This document shows, piece by piece, positions 62,569 through 64,000 of a stretch of 64,000 nt of DNA. Location of the stretch: contig JARKIF010000023.1 in NCBI GenBank assembly GCA_029378245.1, positions 124,001 to 188,000 of the forward strand, read 5' to 3'. The stretch comes from Roridomyces roridus. Taxonomy: Eukaryota; Basidiomycota; Agaricomycetes; Agaricales; Mycenaceae. The stretch's first letter is position 1, and the number at the start of each line of letters is the position of its first letter. The position numbers and the translations under genes were made by a program. The notes below the pieces were generated by a model. It searched no databases and was not told the origin of the DNA. It was given only the letters and a program-made list of their open reading frames with translations.

Positions 62569-64000
62569 CTACTTGCGCACAAGTAACGACCTCCCCGTCA
62601 TCTCTGCGTCTCGTCAGCACAAGTCATCCATACGCAAACGAAAAGAAACTCGCCCTCGGGCTTGGTCAACCCCATAAGATCCAACACCGTCGGCGCCACA
62701 TCACAAAGGGCCCCATTCTCCTCCTCCTCCTTCTCCCCGGCACCCCCCTCGTACGTCTTCTCCCCATCCTCCTTGAGCCCATACTTCCCCTTCCTCTCCT
62801 GGGGCGCAGCCAAAATGAAGGGCACGGGATTACACGTATGCGCCGTATGCGGAGCCCCCGTCTCCGCGTTGCGCATTTGCTCTGCGTTCCCGTGGTCAGA
62901 TGTGACGAGGAGGACGTACCCCGCTTTCTGGCATGCGGCGTAGATCGTGCCCACGGCGGCGTCGGTGGCGGTGATGGCTTTCACGGCCGCGTCGTATTTG
63001 CCTGTATGCCCGACCTGGATTGAGGGTCATTAGCGAGATCAAGGCGAGGGAGTAGCGTACATACCATGTCCGGGGGCGCAAAGTTGCACATGACAAAGTC
63101 GTGCTTGCCCTCTTCGAGGACTTTGGCTACAGTGTCAGCAACGGCCTGGACAGCCATCTCGGGCTGTAGGTCGTACGTCGCTACCTTTGGCGATGGTACC
63201 ATATGCCTCTCCTCGTCTTTGAACTGCGCCTCGACACCGCCGTTGAAAAAGAAGGTAACATGGGCGTACTTCTCCGTCTCTGATTTTTCGATGAGTGAGA
63301 TATCAACAAGCCATGGTCACACTCACCGGCGATGTGCGCCTGCGTCTTGCCCTGCGACGCAAGCCACTCGGCGAGGACGTTGGTCATTGCCTGAGGCGGG
63401 AAGGCCACTGCAAACGGATACTCGCCGTTGTATTGCGACATGGTGGTGATATGCAAGCCCTTTGGGATCGTCACCTCCATCGGCTTGTCGGGGAGCCCAA
63501 ACACCGCAGTGATTTCACGCATGCGGTCAGAACGGTAGTTGAAGAAGAACAGGGTATCGTCGTCTGGCCCGCATGAGACGGTCCACAGTATGAAAGGTTC
63601 TTCACGCACCTTTGATACGCCCTTCATCGCCGTTGACGATGATGGGCTTGAGGAACTCGTCCGTGACGTCATTCTCGTAGTTTTTCTTGATGGCAGCGAC
63701 GGCGTCGGTGCCCTCCTCGCCCACACCGCCCACGAGCCCGTCGATGGCGATCTTGACGCGCTCCCAGCGCTTATCGCGGTCCATGGCATAGTACCGACCA
63801 ACGACCGTCGCCAGCGTGCCATACTTCTCCTTGGCCATAAAGTCGAGGAGATCTTGGCAGTATCCAGCAGCGGAGCGTGGTGCGGTGTCACGACCATCGC
63901 CGATGAAGTGCACGTACACGTTTGGAATGCCCTGCTCCTTCGCAGCTTCGAGGAGCGCGTAAAGGTGGGTGATGTGGGAGTGGACGCCACCGTCGGAGAT
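62569..64000 (-). CDS. 2,3-bisphosphoglycerate-independent phosphoglycerate mutase, 3' part
   Basis: Glycolytic enzyme converting 3- to 2-phosphoglycerate, metal-dependent alkaline-phosphatase fold. The 5' part lies beyond 64000. Visible: [124 protein letters not shown] and [13 protein letters not shown]. These carry the metal-binding Asp/His set. The [10 protein letters not shown] segment lies between conserved blocks. C-terminus [15 protein letters not shown] forms only by removing a 50-nt GC-AG intron (62604-62653). Other introns are canonical. It is the most conserved gene in the window. Confidence 0.9.
62604..62653 (-). other. Non-canonical GC-AG intron in phosphoglycerate mutase
   Basis: Donor GCGAGT, branch-like TGCTGAC, acceptor ACGCAG, 50 nt. 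Splicing joins KPEG's first base to AG ATG ACG, giving the conserved PEEMTGRSL. No GT donor nearby gives the motif in frame. Confidence 0.65.

Noticed and set aside
1..64000. CRISPR array, bacterial operon or riboswitch
   Set aside because: No direct-repeat/spacer pattern, and the gene structure is intron-rich fungal.

Overview
This is nuclear DNA of a filamentous basidiomycete, most likely a wood- or litter-decaying Agaricomycete (Agaricales, perhaps Mycena-like; the genus is an inference). The genes are split by many 45-65 nt introns. They include white-rot-type enzymes (class II haem peroxidase, laccase-like multicopper oxidase, GH62 with CBM1, P450) and lineage-typical families (DUF6534 membrane proteins, MYND proteins, CHAT/TPR proteins, expanded dynamin-like GTPases). 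No ribosomal RNA gene, convincing tRNA gene or CRISPR array was seen.

Layout. 0-9.4 kb: a small tandem protein family of unknown function with conserved 5'UTR introns and one truncated copy, a GH62-CBM1 arabinofuranosidase, a cytochrome P450 and an HPP-family relic. 9.5-16.6 kb: a class II peroxidase between two copies of a ~1.6 kb duplicated block (an acidic-tail protein of unknown function plus an alpha/beta hydrolase, the latter intact on one side only). 17-26 kb: a TA-flanked MITE, a dynamin-like GTPase, a frameshifted secreted haem peroxidase and a membrane protein. 29-36.5 kb: a DUF6534 membrane protein, then a MYND-finger gene broken by a very young, internally deleted Ty3/Gypsy chromovirus. 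37-48 kb: a TPR-CHAT protease-like gene, a membrane-anchored pepsin-like protein with altered active-site motifs, a short membrane-anchored protein of unknown function, and a zinc-type alcohol dehydrogenase carrying a MITE inside an exon. 48-58.8 kb: a second secreted haem peroxidase (distal His changed to Ser), a DUF2235 hydrolase, a laccase-like oxidase lacking copper ligands, and an ABCG transporter relic. 59-64 kb: another MITE, a seven-TM-like membrane protein, a nuclear copy of a mitochondrial LAGLIDADG endonuclease gene, and the 3' part of phosphoglycerate mutase.

How the genes relate. There is no operon; every gene has its own promoter, several with a clear TATA box 60-110 bp before the start. 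The common theme is secreted, oxidative or plant-wall functions alongside gene duplication and decay. Paralogues repeatedly keep their fold motifs but lose catalytic residues: the laccase-like gene, one haem peroxidase and the pepsin-like gene. Others are broken by a frameshift, nonsense codon, MITE or retrotransposon. Exon coordinates were worked out by eye from splice signals and reading frame; overall gene spans are more certain than internal junctions.
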